A program made the position numbers and the translations under genes. Under the pieces are notes generated by a model, which saw only the letters and a list, made by a program, of their open reading frames with translations, was not told the DNA's origin and did no database searches. A stretch of DNA of 64,000 nucleotides from Chimonanthus salicifolius (taxonomy: Eukaryota > Streptophyta > Magnoliopsida > Laurales > Calycanthaceae). Every line of letters starts with the position of its first letter. Position 1 is the stretch's first letter. Positions 13,301 through 24,666 of the stretch are shown here, piece after piece. The stretch lies in contig CM023532.1 in NCBI GenBank assembly GCA_013350335.1, positions 37,697,708 through 37,761,707 of the forward strand, read 5' to 3'.

Positions 13301-16300
13301 CTGAAATTTAATCCACTTGTAGTTCATCATGTCCAATTCCAATCAAAGCAATTAGTTTTTAATGAATTACAAAAAAATAAAAATAAAAAAGGAAAATGGA
13401 AAATGTACACACACACATATGGTTAAATGGCGGCTTCACAACCTCATCAATTAGCCCAAGCCCACCCATTTAGTTAAATGGGTCAAAAATTACCCTAGCC
13501 CATTAGGCTATTATATGTTGAGCCCATCCATTTGGAACAGGTTTTGGCCAGGCTCAGATTGAGTTCAGGCCCATGAACTGGCCAGATGGAGACATCACTT
13601 TGCATTATTAGGTTCAGACTTGTCTAAAACAGGTCAAAGTTGACATGAATTTACAGAATTAATTAATGAGGAAAGGATGGCCTAATTTCAGGAACATTCT
13701 ACAACCACACACTCGTTGTTGGATTGAACAGCCATCTTTTCTTCTTCCGGAGTAGTCTGTAATTTATTGAAAAGAAAGGATTCTAGAAGCACTCAAGAAA
13801 CTGAGAATAGGTTAAGAATGACTGAATGAGAGAAGGGCAGTGAACAACTAAATGGTTTACCAATTCCTTGAGACCAACAAAGCAGGAATTTAGAATAGAG
13901 AAGTCACATTTTTGCAGATTATCAATGCTAAGGATCTTGTACGATGTTGCAGACAACAAAAACCCATGATTGTCATGAACAATATTTCCAAATGGTCAAC
14001 AGGTATTTCCTCTATGGAAGGATAAACAGATTTCCTTCAAAATAATAAATAAATAAATAACCTTGAGTCCTTGATCCCCTCCACTCCACCCCAGACCCCC
14101 CAAAAAAAAAAATTATATTATATATATATATCCTCTGGTCATATCGGGATGATTGTTTTGGGCCACCACTAACCACCCTAAGAATAAAACTCTTTCATAG
14201 GGAGGAAAATGCCGCAATTTCATGAAAGTAACATCTAGAGACGTAAACAGTGGTATAAGAAGACTAGAAACAGTGGTAATGAAAAGAATTGAAGGGTTAA
14301 AAGTGGCTAGTACTAACAGTAGTGGGCACCAAGGAAGGGCATGATATATTATGGAGCCACTGGGAGTATGATCTTTGATATACTAGGGTCGAAGTATAGA
14401 AATCGAAAAGGCCAATCCCAAATAGATGATACAATGGATACAATGATAATGATTTTACTTTATTTCAAATGAAAATAAAATATAAAAATAACACAAATTT
14501 TACTATAAACAATCAATTAGTAAATATTTACATATGTTGATCAAAACCTCTAGCATAATTGGTAAGGGCTTCTTGTTACTGTCTAAAGGTTGTGGGTTCA
14601 AGTTCCATGGGCGTCAAATAGGCAGTTGGCCAATGGAAACATTGTGCCAAATACAAGTACAAATATAAAGGCAACCCCAGATGATGTAAACCAAGATAGT
14701 ATCAAAAACCGTCCTTGATTCACACAGGCAATTCAGACCCAATGATCTTCCAGTTGTTGGAGTTCGCAAACAAAATTGAGCTCCTCAAAATGGTTCCATA
14801 CCAAAAGACGTCACTAATAGCAGTCTTTGGTGAACAGTTTCCAAAGAACCCTAGTTTCTTGTGGATTGAATTAAATTAAAGAATGTGATTCTCAAATTGG
14901 AAAATTAAAACCCAAAAGTTCGAAGTAATTGGAAATGCAACTAAATAATTTAATTCAAAACAAAATTGGAAACATAGCTTCAATTGGAGAACTTACTTGA
15001 TAATTGGGACTTATCTCAAACTTGAGGACTCACCTCTTCCTTTACTTCTCTTGACGTTACAACCAAACTCGAGTGTGCTTTTGGGGAGACCACACGGCAC
15101 TTATTTACACTACAAGTATTCGATCTAACCATTCCTAAACCAACATTGGTTGGTGACTTAACTAGCCCACATGCATGGGAGACCTTTACCTAAAGGATTA
15201 CAAATCTATCCTTGCCACCTAAGCTAACCAATGAGAAAATTACATACTAAAATACATCTAATGAGAAAAAGGAAAAATAAACTCTAAACCAACCAAGACA
15301 CTTTCATTACACTCGTCCAAGGGTGCTTGCACTCGTTGGAATGGAGTGAAGAGTTGCACTTGAATCACATGTGTCCTTTACCAATGAGAAACCTCCATTG
15401 TTCCATGTGCATGAGAGTCCCAACTCACTTTAGATTATTAGGGTTCCAAGCCTTCATGGAGTGTGGATCACTATGAGTTAGGATAGGAATGTGGGAGTGA
15501 CTTCTTACAGGCCCTTCATCCACATAAGGACCTTCCCAATTCCACCTCCCCATGATTGCCATGCATCCAAGCAAAACCACAAAGGTATAGTATACACAAG
15601 GATTGATTAACACTCTTGACCTTACAAAAAAGGAAAGAAAAAACCATCATTATGAGTAACTGACTGAACACCACATAGAATTATGTGTCATTGGACTGAA
15701 ACACAGTGTCATATTCCCAAATTCGGGAGGTTAATCCTATATGTATGGCATTCAGACCAGTGACCTGATGAATGACCCTTTTAAGTTGAGTGATGATTCT
15801 CAAAATATTTTTTTGGGTTAATATAAAGAAGTCCCAATATGTTGTCTTAACCTAAAAAATAAAAATATTAAAAAAAAACATTATTTTTCCATATTGTGAA
15901 ATAAGATTCTAAGTTGTTTGATAAAAGCACCTACTATCTCTATTCAACACGTGTTATGTAAATTTGAATGCAGATTTTCAAAATGGAAGTGGCACGGTTG
16001 TGGGCCCCATCCAATCATACAAGATAAAAGGGAACCTCTAAATTGCCAAAATACAAAAATTTAGTAGCATCTAATATATCAATTTCAATCATTTATGTCA
16101 TGGCCTCGATTAGATGGTTAAGAATTTCACATGCAGGTGATTTTTTATAGTTTGGCTATTTTGGAGGTCCTTCTTAGTGTCATATATTTAGATTGGACCT
16201 ACGACCATGCCACAATCCCATTTTGGAAATGTTAAATTCAAATCTACAAGAGATATCCCATTTTCAAACAAGTTACAAGAAGTTTGGCACTTATTTCAGA

Positions 16301-16771
16301 ATATGCAAGAAACAATAGGGATTCTTTCAGATTAAACCAGAATATTGAGGCCTCTTTCATAGTAGCCCATAATTTTTTGAGTCATAGATAGTACTCAAAA
16401 CAAACGTGAAGAGGACCTTCTAAAAAGTACAAATAGTTCTTGGCTTGATAGGCAAAATAAGAAAATGAGTATATTACTATATTGAGACCAGTGATAATAA
16501 GCTTATAGGAGAAGAAGAGCACCTGAGCAAGATTCTGTCCAGTGACCACACCAACACGAGCCGCAAGGTATTGGCATAAAATAGCAGTGCAATTGAAAGC
16601 AAACACCAATAACATAAGATCAAATCCAAACCGTGCACCCCCATCAACAGCGACAACCCACTTCCCAATGTCAATGTATCCCACAGAAATCAAAAGTGCA
16701 GGTCCAAGAGAAGGGAAAAGACACGGGACTATACTTGAAATCTGGATGGAACTGGATGCTTCACTGTCCAT
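1617..16771 (-). CDS. EIN2: EIN2, ethylene-insensitive 2 (five coding exons; 3' end outside window)
   Basis: EIN2 is the ER-membrane central transducer of ethylene signalling. In the known family an NRAMP-like membrane domain receives the signal from receptors and CTR1, and a cleaved C-terminal portion acts in nucleus and cytoplasm. Coding exons read here, in transcript order: 16771-16523, 9807-9721, 9583-9170, 6171-5998 and 4385-1617. All have GT donors and AG acceptors and join in frame to 1,231 residues. Residues about 20-495 form the hydrophobic NRAMP-like region; the rest is hydrophilic with the conserved C-terminal blocks ([57 protein letters not shown]). The reading frame after LNRLQ runs into intron, so the final exon (about 130 residues in Arabidopsis) lies left of position 1. 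An in-frame TAA two codons before the ATG supports the chosen start. No frameshift or premature stop is seen, so it looks functional. Confidence 0.95.
4760..4976 (-). mobile_element. tRNA-derived SINE in EIN2 intron 4
   Basis: On the minus strand it has a tRNA-like head with box A-like ggcttgacggtc and box B-like gagttcgattc. A body follows, ending gggattagtctcacctcc, then an A-rich tail (T-rich at 4761-4770). It is flanked by an 8-bp direct repeat, tacaacac, at 4752-4759 and 4977-4984, which I read as the target-site duplication. The same 3' end occurs in other SINE copies in this window. Confidence 0.8.
5097..5305. repeat. 103-bp tandem duplication
   Basis: Two adjacent near-identical units start at 5097 and 5200 (acatgaa...ttgtacaccatcacatc... 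to cttgtagac). It is in EIN2 intron 4 (4386-5997). No coding potential is seen. Confidence 0.9.
5998..6171 (-). CDS. EIN2: EIN2 exon 4
   Basis: A 174-bp exon of 58 residues, [10 protein letters not shown] through [11 protein letters not shown] tandem acceptor is present: splicing at the upstream AG would start the exon at 6177 and add Leu-Gln. I chose 6171 because other EIN2 proteins run HSSIVQQ... at this point. At the 3' end the protein reads DALDQ where relatives read DALSLMEQ or DVLLLMDQ, a three-residue in-frame loss. Donor CAG|GTTTAT. Confidence 0.9.
6612..6955 (-). mobile_element. Degraded RTE-type LINE 3' fragment
   Basis: The plus strand reads tatctggggtcaacttgagc ... aaatggctctctcatcctc ... 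tctactggggctatcttcaa. This is the reverse complement of a widespread plant RTE-clade LINE tail, recognised from memory. Translated on the minus strand it is degenerate. It lies in EIN2 intron 3 (6172-9169). Confidence 0.55.
8095..8320. repeat. 78-bp tandem repeat, about 2.9 copies
   Basis: Units begin at 8095, 8173 and 8251 (gtagatcttgttggaattg...). Each contains a short palindrome, ggtcttgttagaccagacc. It is in EIN2 intron 3. Open frames run through it in several phases because the period (78) is a multiple of three; I do not regard it as coding. Confidence 0.9.
9170..9583 (-). CDS. EIN2: EIN2 exon 3 (NRAMP-like transmembrane core)
   Basis: A 414-bp exon of 138 residues, [13 protein letters not shown] to [13 protein letters not shown]. 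It contains several hydrophobic helices and the conserved [20 protein letters not shown] and [17 protein letters not shown] blocks typical of EIN2. Acceptor TGCTAG|ATT, donor CAG|GTATAT. Confidence 0.95.
9721..9807 (-). CDS. EIN2: EIN2 exon 2
   Basis: An 87-bp exon encoding 29 residues, [10 protein letters not shown] through FDLNM, matching the EIN2 segment ICNEEYDKWT...LDLTM. Acceptor ..CTGAAG|ATT, donor ATG|GTATTA, phase 0 on both sides. It follows the 6.7-kb intron 1 that holds a LINE and a foldback element. Confidence 0.92.
10018..12536 (+). mobile_element. LINE, internally deleted, in EIN2 intron 1
   Basis: A non-LTR retrotransposon antisense to EIN2. A GC-richer leader starts near 10018 and includes a 258-bp tandem duplication (10314-10832). 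An endonuclease start follows at 11005 ([12 protein letters not shown] ... LLIQESK) and is broken by a TGA after ISDTLL. From about 11.4 kb the sequence passes to a zf-RVT-like segment ([18 protein letters not shown]) and then [13 protein letters not shown] and a broken RNase H domain ([12 protein letters not shown]). It ends in an oligo-A run at 12528-12536. The reverse transcriptase domain is absent, so it is a dead copy. The 5' limit is uncertain and the target-site duplication unclear. Confidence 0.85.
10314..10832 (+). repeat. 258-bp tandem duplication in the LINE 5' region
   Basis: Two copies start at 10314 and 10572 (ttgctctaaatcaactaccc). Each encodes a basic peptide with [20 protein letters not shown], and an open frame runs from 10379 to 10747 across the junction. 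The copies differ by scattered substitutions and small indels, so the duplication is not very recent. It may be part of an ORF1-like basic region. Confidence 0.88.
12780..13590. repeat. GGCCC/GGGTT-rich segment with long foldback
   Basis: At 13143-13335 two arms pair as inverted repeats: tttctaaccacttgatctta on the left and gatcaagtggctagaaattg on the right. The arms extend outward to gacatgatgagctacaa / ttgtagttcatcatgtc, around a short loop near 13235. The flanks at 12780-12920 and 13430-13590 contain degenerate cccaccCATTT / GGGTTGGG motifs. It resembles a MITE or foldback transposon in EIN2 intron 1; the superfamily is unknown. Confidence 0.6.
14545..14695 (+). mobile_element. Probable SINE remnant
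   Basis: A tRNA-like pair of boxes (ataattggtaagggctt and gggttcaagttcc) is followed by a body without a clear tail. It is in EIN2 intron 1. The remainder of this intron (about 12.5-16.5 kb) shows no recognisable coding sequence. Confidence 0.45.
16523..16771 (-). CDS. EIN2: EIN2 exon 1 (start codon, first NRAMP helices)
   Basis: Encodes residues 1-83, from [10 protein letters not shown] to GQNLAQ. It contains [16 protein letters not shown], the counterpart of the NRAMP helix-1 motif that is DPGN in metal transporters and DPGK in Arabidopsis EIN2. Here it is DIGK; rice EIN2, as I recall it, has DLGK, so the lost proline is not unique. The donor is CAG|GTGCTC at 16522. Confidence 0.94.
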
Positions 16772-19735
16772 GTCTTAAAGCCTCATGCAAGTTACCAATC
16801 ACTAAAACAACATAAGATTTGAAGATACTCCCAATTTAAAGATTTCTTCTTCAAGTATCAAGACCAACAAATCACATGGTTGCATGTAACAATGTTGAAT
16901 TTGTGTACAATATCTGATACTGATAGAAGCAGCGCATCCCTCTATAAGCAATCCATCAAAAGATTAATGAGTTCTTTGACCAAGCACCCCTTTTTCTCCA
17001 CAGTAAGGACCAAGCTTTACCATTTTTCCTTGAAGCAGAATCAAGGATGAAAAAACATGGAAGCCATGAAGACAAAAATTTGCCAGGTCTTATGAGCCCT
17101 TGTAGAATTCTTGCAGAACTTGAACCTCACAGCTTCTCTTTTAAGATGCTAACAAGACGAAACTTTGCCTCCAGCAGCAGTCAGAAAGATAGCATTTACG
17201 AAGCCTTTAAGCAGTCAAAGTAATCCCAAAAAAATATGGGTATATGTTGACCTCATCTATGAATAAACACTTAATCAGGAAGAATCAAAAGTTCCAAGTA
17301 GAAATTTGATGTAGGCAAAGTCACACTTGAACAATACAACATGACGTAGCCTTTTGATATAATTGACCTGTAAAACCATATCACAATTATCAAAAATTAA
17401 ATGACAGATGGAAAGCCATCATAAAGCCTATAATGTACAAGCATCAAAAGGCATTACCAATATAAAAACTATTATTTTAACATACCATAAGGCCAACTAC
17501 TCTCTCATGCACAATCCATAAGATGATACCTAATGATGAATTTTTCATCATGACAAAAATCCATAGCAAGTTGCTAGGCACATTGGCACAGCTAGAAAGG
17601 TTGTGTTCCAAGCCATATTACCATTTCAAAAAATTAATGATAATTTTCATGTTAAAAATCTAAAAAATCAATTTTTATAGAAAAATAAAATTTCATTTAA
17701 TATGGTACAGAGAATAAAAAAGATGTGAAAAAAAAAAATATGTATCTCATCCTAAACCTAGGGAACCAGGATCATCGGCATGACTTGAACCAAAATTCAG
17801 GTAACCCTGTTCTAGATATCATGTGCACATGCACTTGTGTTATTCATGAAACTGGAGGCACCATCTAAATCCAAAGGAATTTATGGGCAAACAATAAAAA
17901 TTACTGTTGACAACAATAAAAGTCTCCTAAAATTCCCAAAATGGATTGAGAGGGTTTGAGGGCAGCTACTCCATATAGCAATTTTAAGAAGCACATGGAT
18001 TGAGATGAATAGTAGAACAATCAATGATTAGCAACTATGAACAACCAAACCTGAAACATGGTATAACAAAGACCAATTAGTTTCACTGGCCAATCTTTAT
18101 GAACTTCTTGGGAATTACTTTTTAAGGGACTGCTTCAAGTTGGAGGAAGTGGCTAAGAAGAAGAGCTTAGGTGAAGTGAGCTCTCACTTTCATATGGCTG
18201 GGGCAGAATACTACATGATCATGCTAACAGCAGGCTTTAGCAATGACATCATTACTTATTTTTAATAAAAGATGCTTCGTATAATTGCTTCCCAGCTCAT
18301 CTTGGAGGCAAAACAGAATCTTGCTTATTAACTCAGAGGTTGACAGTCACTCCAAACTGTATTGGAAGAACATCATAAGTTGAAAGCTAAATGGAAATTA
18401 TAGTCAGTAGTAAAATTACAACCAGTACCAAGTACAATCTTTTCAAAGCCCTCTCTTACATGTAAGTCCATCAGACAAAACATAATCACAACAAAAAAAA
18501 AATCATAAATTAAAAAAATAAAAACCCAATTCATCTCTTCCAAAAAGCATCTTAGTTTCATAAACACATGGTTATCAGAAATTCATTTCCCTCTCAAGTG
18601 CCAGCATTTCAGGTTTCCCATTCATCAAACTGCTATATTAATATCATCCAAGATTTCATATAAACTGGTCAAATTTACACATTCAATTCTCACTCCTATT
18701 CCCACATCCATTTCTCATCCAGGTAACTATGAACAGAAAGCAACATCCATGAATTGTGCACAGCCAACTTGATCCTTTCTCCTACTAATCAGTCCCAACC
18801 AGAAATAAAGATGGAGAATTCATATTAGAGAAAAACCCAATTCAGATCTTGCTCATACAGAACTGCCCAAAATTCTTCTCCTTCAAATCATAAAAACCTA
18901 AGCTCCATACATGGCATGGAAATTAAGGTGTTCAAAAATAACCATTTGTATTAAAAACATAAATGGCTTTTTATGAATGGTTAATATATTAATGAAAAAG
19001 AGGACCATTTTTTGTTGAGACTTGAGAGTACTGTTTTCAAGGAAAGAGCTTTCTTTTCAATTTATCCAAACAGAGCCCAAAGGCTCCCTTCTGGTGCATG
19101 AAGGGAAGAGAAAAAAAAAAAAAACTTTCCTTGAAAATAACCATTTTTAGGCAAAAAAAATTAATTACATAGCCGGAAAGCAGTTTCCATTAGATGCAAC
19201 CAAACAGAGCTCAGACCTTCCATAAAAAAATAGGACATCCCACGACCTCGGGAACGCGGCAAACAGAAAGTCAATACCAATTACAGAAAGAGAAGAAAAA
19301 CAGAGAGGCAGCACTGAGATGTCAACAGATCTGATTACTAGAACAGAAAAGAAGGAGAAAGAGACCATTGAAAAGCACAAATTCCACAGATTTCTCCTTT
19401 TCTTACTGCATAGAGTCGCGTTTAAACAGTGAAAATAAAAAGCTGTAGAGAAAGAAAAAAGGAGAAGAAAATTCACCCTTTTTTAGCTTTTCTTTGGTGT
19501 TTTCCTTTCCCTGCAGTTTCGAGGCACGGAGAGAGTGGAACTGTAGACGAGAGCGTGCATCAAAGAAGGATAAGAAAACTACAGAAGTAAAGAGAAATAG
19601 AAAATGAAGTGAGAAGATAGTCGTCTTCTTACACAGGAAAAAAGGAAAATGGACATGAGTAAGGAAGACTGAGGAGAGAGAAAGGAAAGGGTAAGAAGAG
19701 ATGTGGAAATTTTGGGCACATGGGTGAAATGGCAC
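16772..19735 (-). promoter_or_regulatory. EIN2: Probable EIN2 5' leader and leader intron(s)
   Basis: Read on the minus strand, 19735-19400 is CT-rich, as plant leaders and transcription start regions often are. About 16.77-17.25 kb is less AT-biased and could be a second untranslated exon before the ATG at 16771. Known EIN2 genes have introns in the 5' leader. I could not fix the splice sites or the transcription start, and I saw no clear TATA box. The stretch contains no coding sequence that I can support. Confidence 0.4.
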
Positions 19736-21334
19736 GCAAAACGACCGTTAAAGTTTTCTCTTCTTCCCTTTCTATCCGACTATCCGTGGCTTACATGGCC
19801 CCCCACATGGCCGCCGGTTTTTTCTTCACTTGTAAAATGATAAATGAGATCAACTATTTTATGAAAAATTTAGACTTCACGTGACTTTTAAACTAACTTA
19901 TCGTATAATTTAATTAGAATTATATTTTTATAAGTACAAATATTTAATAAATCTACACTTTCTAAAATTAGACTAAGGGTCTTAGTTCAATTCCTTCTAA
20001 ATTTACCTCATAACGAAGCTTGTAGATGATTTTGTATATCTGTAGAATTAGTCTCACTTTCAATGATATAAAAAAATTTAATTAATTTATTTATTTAGTA
20101 AGTTATTATTATTTTTGTAGTGCAAAATACATTACTAATATCTCTAATATTTTTAAAATTTTAATTGTCATAAATATACTTTTTAGTATAATATATTGCA
20201 AAATATGATGTGCATATTAAAGATTAATCTTGAACATCTTAAAGTTTGAATCATCTAACACATCGATGAAATTCTGACATGTTATTTTTCTTACATTTGA
20301 GGTAATATCTTATACTAATTTAGAAGTAAGATCATGAGACAACTTACAAACTTCGTATATCAACTAAGTCTAAAAAAGTCAAATTCAAAATCTTTAATCT
20401 ATTCTTACAAGTTTAGACCAACGGAGACATTTAATTGATAGTATTGATTAAAGTCAATCAAATTTGTCTTCTAGTATTTGAAAATGTGATGATTTGTAAC
20501 ATATCATATTGCTAAGGAATTTTTTTGACATTTAGAGATACAAAGCAGAGAATTAAGATTGTTGACATTCATGAGCAATAAATCTTCTCGATCTAAAACA
20601 TTTAAGAGACAAGGCATCGTCTTTAGAATATATTTTTCAACAAAGTTGTTGTGTCTACTATAATTTGTTTTTATAGTGGAACGGTATGATTCTTCAATTA
20701 TATTAGTATTTTGTTGTGTAACAAATGTTGAAATTTTAAATAATAAAATAAAATATGAAAATAATTAAAATTTGAACTAACATAATAAATGTTTTCATCA
20801 CTTAATAAAAATCTATGTAAGAAATGTATAAAAGAATTATCAAGTGCATCTCTTTACTTCGTATGTAGTTAGTTCAGGATTATATCAAATGAATTTTAAC
20901 TGTTCATTTATTAAACAATTATTATTTACTTAAAGTCAACAAGTAAAAGGTGAAAGGAAATGTTTGTCCAAAAAAGGTTAAAATTGGAAAAAAAATAATT
21001 CTAAGATTTAATTTTATGAGTTTGAAAGATTTGACCTATCTTCATAAATATTAAATTTTAAGAAATTTGATTAAAATATATTAGAAATAGTGAAAAGGGC
21101 ATTTTAAGATTGGATTTGGTGAGCTGGAAACATTTAGTTCAACCTTATCATGTTATTATTTAAAACTAATAGAATTTTTATAAAATTGATTTTAACATTC
21201 AATTTGTTTAGTTTGAAGGATTTGACCCATATTTTTATATTAGTATAATTTTGTGCAAAATTGTGAATTGCAGAAAAAATATCTAATACCAAGTCTTTTA
21301 ATCTATGCCATTTGTGTGAAGCACATGCTTAGTT
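19736..21334. other. Intergenic, AT-rich, upstream of EIN2
   Basis: No gene was seen. About 19960-20090 resembles a degenerate plus-strand SINE tail (gaattagtctcactttcaatg then A-rich). About 20870-21290 is one copy of an AT-rich repeat family sharing gagtttgaaagatttgacc with 31.4 and 61.8 kb. Confidence 0.5.
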
Positions 21335-21468
21335 CTAGTCAGGGTATAAATATCGGTCGATATCTGATATATATCGCTGATATTGATGAGTTTTTTTTTT
21401 AAAAAAGAAATAGAAGAGATAATATATCGGCCGATACCTGAGATTTCGACCTCTGGTTCTTGCTACTA
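21335..21468 (-). repeat. Short dispersed repeat, copy 2 (GGCCGATAT-type)
   Basis: The reverse complement begins ccagaggtcgaaatctcagg, contains tatcggccgatat, an A/T-rich core and tatcgaccgatattt. It matches the layout of the copy at 83-197. Confidence 0.55.
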
Positions 21469-21989
21469 TTGCTTCAAATGACAAAAATAAGAGAGTATAA
21501 ATAAAAGTTATCATTTCTTGTATAATTAAATTTGTTTTAAAAATGCATCAAAATAAATTCAACCAAACAAAAATGGACCAAAACAAACTATAGTAATTTA
21601 AATCTAGAAGCAATTGGAGTTTGTTTATATCTATTCATAAATAAATCTAATAACTTATATGTTCATATTTACTAGGAAAGTGGTTGTACATTCAACTAAA
21701 AACAAATATGTCATTTAAATTATAAATAATTTTATCATTTCACTTACATATATGAAAATAAAAAATTAAATTATACTTTTATACTCTATATCGACATGAA
21801 AATTAAATTAATATATTAACTAACTCTTGAAAAACTAACCAATCTTGACTCACTAAAGATAGGAGTAGCAAGATGTGAAATTTTTTAATTTTAGATATGT
21901 ATAATATCTCCCATATTTAAAAAAGAAATTTAAAAAAATCTCGATAAAAGAAATGTCTCCTAATAAAAATGTAAATCATTTTAATTGAG

Positions 21990-22135
21990 TGTATTAGTCA
22001 GGCTTCTTAGAGCACGTGACTAATTCTTATAATGTACAGATCTCTTTATCCATATACACTGAGAGTGGCCCTTTTGTGTCAAGAGTGACTTGAACCCAAG
22101 ACCTCCCGCATCTTAGTCAGATTCTTGACCACTAA
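21990..22135 (-). mobile_element. SINE interrupted by a PIF/Harbinger-like element
   Basis: On the minus strand the tRNA-like head has cttagtggtcaag (box A-like) and gggttcaagtc (box B-like). The body matches the family in this window (tgtatatggataaagagatc). The head is split: the sequence upstream of box A resumes at 24664 after the inserted element, with taa duplicated on both sides. Confidence 0.65.
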
Positions 22136-22595
22136 GGCTGCGTTTGGATGAGGGATAAATTTTAGAGGGGTTATCCTGAGTAGGGGTCACCCTTGAGTGG
22201 GGGTGACCCTTAACTGAGATTATCCTTATCTTGTTTGGTAATTGCAGTGGTAAAGTAAAATCTTACTCTAAGGGTAAGAAATCTTTTTTGGTAACTACAG
22301 ACAAGGGTAATCTGATATATTAATATTTTTTGAGAAATTCTATAAAATATAATTATTAAATAATATTCATGAAGTAAATCCTAATAATAAAATTTATAAT
22401 AATATTATCCATTTTTTATAAATTATTTTTCATAATTATAAGTTAAAATGAACACTTGCATTCTAACATTAAAAAAAATTGATATTATTATTTTAAATTC
22501 CAATAAATGAACAAAAAAATAACATATCTCTTCATAAAAAATTATAATTTTTATTTTTTATATTATATGAATTTAATAGAAATATTAATTCTCAT

Positions 22596-23480
22596 AAAAT
22601 TGTTAATATGTCAGGTTATCCCTGCTTACACTTACCCCTACTCAAAGGTAACCCTAGGTAACCCCGGTAAAATTTACCCCTCATCGAAATGCATCACGTT
22701 GAGAATATTGATAGATTTTAAAATAAACTTCCAACAAAATTAATTGTTAATTACTCCAAAAGAAATTAACATGAACCTCAAACTCTATCGAAATTTGGAC
22801 AGAATCACCCCTTAAAAATAAGACATTTTGACAATTATGTTTCATAAATTTATTTTATTTCTTATATAATATGAATTTAATAAAAATGATTAATTCTTAT
22901 AAAATTGTTAATATGTCAGATTACCCTTGCTTACAGTTACCCCTACTCAAGTGTAATCCCCGTAAAATTACGCCTCATCGAAATGCATCATGTTGAAAAT
23001 GTTGAAACATTTTTAAAATAAACTTCTAATAGAATAATTGCTAATTAGTCCGAAAGATATTACCATGAGCTTCAAACTCTGTCGAAGTTTCGAGATCCTG
23101 TTGAAATTTCGACAGAATCACCCCTTAAAAATAGGACATTTTGACAATTATGTTTCATAATTTTTAATTTTTATATTATATAGATTTAATAAAAATATTA
23201 ATTCTTATAAAATTGTTAATATGTTAAATTACCTCTACTTACAGTTATCCCTACTCAAGAGTAACCCCCCGTAAAATTTACCCCTCATCCTAATGCATCA
23301 TGTTGCAAATGTTGACACATTTTTTAAATAAACTTCTAATAGAATAAATTGCGAATTAATCCGAAAGAAATTATCATGAACCTCATACACTTTCGGAGTT
23401 TCGAGACCTTATAGAAATTTTGACAGGATCACACTTTAAAAATAGGATATTTTGATTTCATAAAATTTTATTTTTATTAT
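22596..23480. repeat. About 305-bp tandem repeats inside the PIF-like element
   Basis: The unit marker aaaattgttaatatg occurs at 22596, 22901 and 23209 (spacing 305 and 308). Each is followed by ttaccc..cttac, ctactcaa, cctcat and a conserved tail with ccttaaaaata. A fourth partial unit (aattgtaaatatgcc) follows the LINE insertion at about 24361-24480. Confidence 0.85.
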
Positions 23481-23483
23481 TTA

Positions 23484-24330
23484 TTTTTTTGAAACAGTTG
23501 AGAGTAGATTATCATTAAGTAGAAGGAACAGTACAAAGTAGAAAACAAGAGGTGAAGGTCTAAGAGAGTTAGGCCCCCCACCCCAAGAAGAAAACAGAAA
23601 AAAGAAGAATACAAGTAAGCCTACACCCGGCTGCAACTCAACAAAGACAGAGGAAAAGGCCGCTAAGCGCCCGAGGCGTCAGAGGGGCCAATAGTAGCCC
23701 CAACCACCCCATTCTTTGCAAGAAGATCAGCAACCCCATTTGCTGACCTACTGACATGAGAAAATGATACATTCAAACCAACCATTAACTCCTTAATCTC
23801 CCTAAGTATGGTAATAAATCTCCATGGGGGACGCTTTAGACCCTTGGCCCATTTGATAGCGTTGGAAGAGTCACTTTCAATAATTAATTTCTCCCCCCTA
23901 AGAGCTGCCCCTAAGGATAAAGCCCTCCTCACACTAAGAAATTCCGCCTCATTAGACTCCTTGATCCCGATAGACTCCGAGAAAGTGATACGAGTAAAAC
24001 CCAGATGATTCCTAAGCGCACCCCCGATCCCAGCCGGACCAGGTTTGCCTATGGAGGCCCCGTCAACGTTAAATTTCCACGATCCCACAGGGGGAGGAAC
24101 CCACCCAACTGTAGGTTTCCCTCTCTTGATGGAAGGACCCAAACACCCGTCCAAAGAGACAAACAAATCTTCAACTTTGAAGTCCCTAAATTCCTTGTTA
24201 GCGCAAAGCCACGAGAATAATCTCCATTTGGCGGTTTCAAAAAGCTCCCCAAACTCCAAACTACTTCTCTCAAAAATTCTAGTATTTCTCTCTCTCCAAA
24301 TGGTCCACATGACCGCCGCTGGGATAGAGT
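23484..24330 (-). mobile_element. 5'-truncated LINE with intact RNase H domain
   Basis: An open frame of 215 codons (24310-23663) encodes the C-terminal part of a plant LINE ORF2. It starts at MWTIWRERNTRIFE, then an RNase H-like domain with FNVDGASIGKPG, GIGGALRN, ESNEAEFLSVRRAL, IIESDSSNAIKWAKG and SRSANGVADLLAKNG. All acidic positions expected for RNase H appear present. The minus-strand 3' end is an oligo-A (T run at 23484-23490). Endonuclease and reverse transcriptase are absent. It sits within the repeats of the PIF-like element, so it inserted later. Confidence 0.88.
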
Positions 24331-24666
24331 TAATAAATTTATGTTAGATAGATTTAATAAAAAAATTGTAAATATGCCCTCTTACCCCTACTTACAGTTA
24401 TCCTACTCAAGGGTAACTCCCATAAAATTTACCTCTCATTCAAATATATCATGTTGAAAATGTTGACACATTTTTAAAATAAAGAAAGGAATACAAGGGG
24501 TATTGAGGGGTAGGGTATTATGAATACCCCAACCTCCAAAGGGTATTCAAAAATGGGATGAGAGGGATAAATTTTAAAATTTTTACCCTCATTTCCTTGT
24601 TACCAAATGGGGTAACAAGGGATAACGGGGTTAACCCCTCTTATTCCCCGTCCAAACGCAGCCTAA

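Larger units (their letters stand above)
22136..24663. mobile_element. PIF/Harbinger (Tourist)-like non-autonomous element
   Basis: Terminal inverted repeats GGCTGCGTTTGGA (22136) and TCCAAACGCAGCC (ending 24663) are flanked by taa at 22133-22135 and 24664-24666. This is the 3-bp TAA target duplication expected of PIF/Harbinger. The length is 2,528 bp, or about 1.7 kb without the LINE fragment inside it. The interior has GGGGTAACCC-type motifs near both ends and repeated units of about 305 bp. No transposase was seen, so it would need a helper in trans. Confidence 0.85.
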
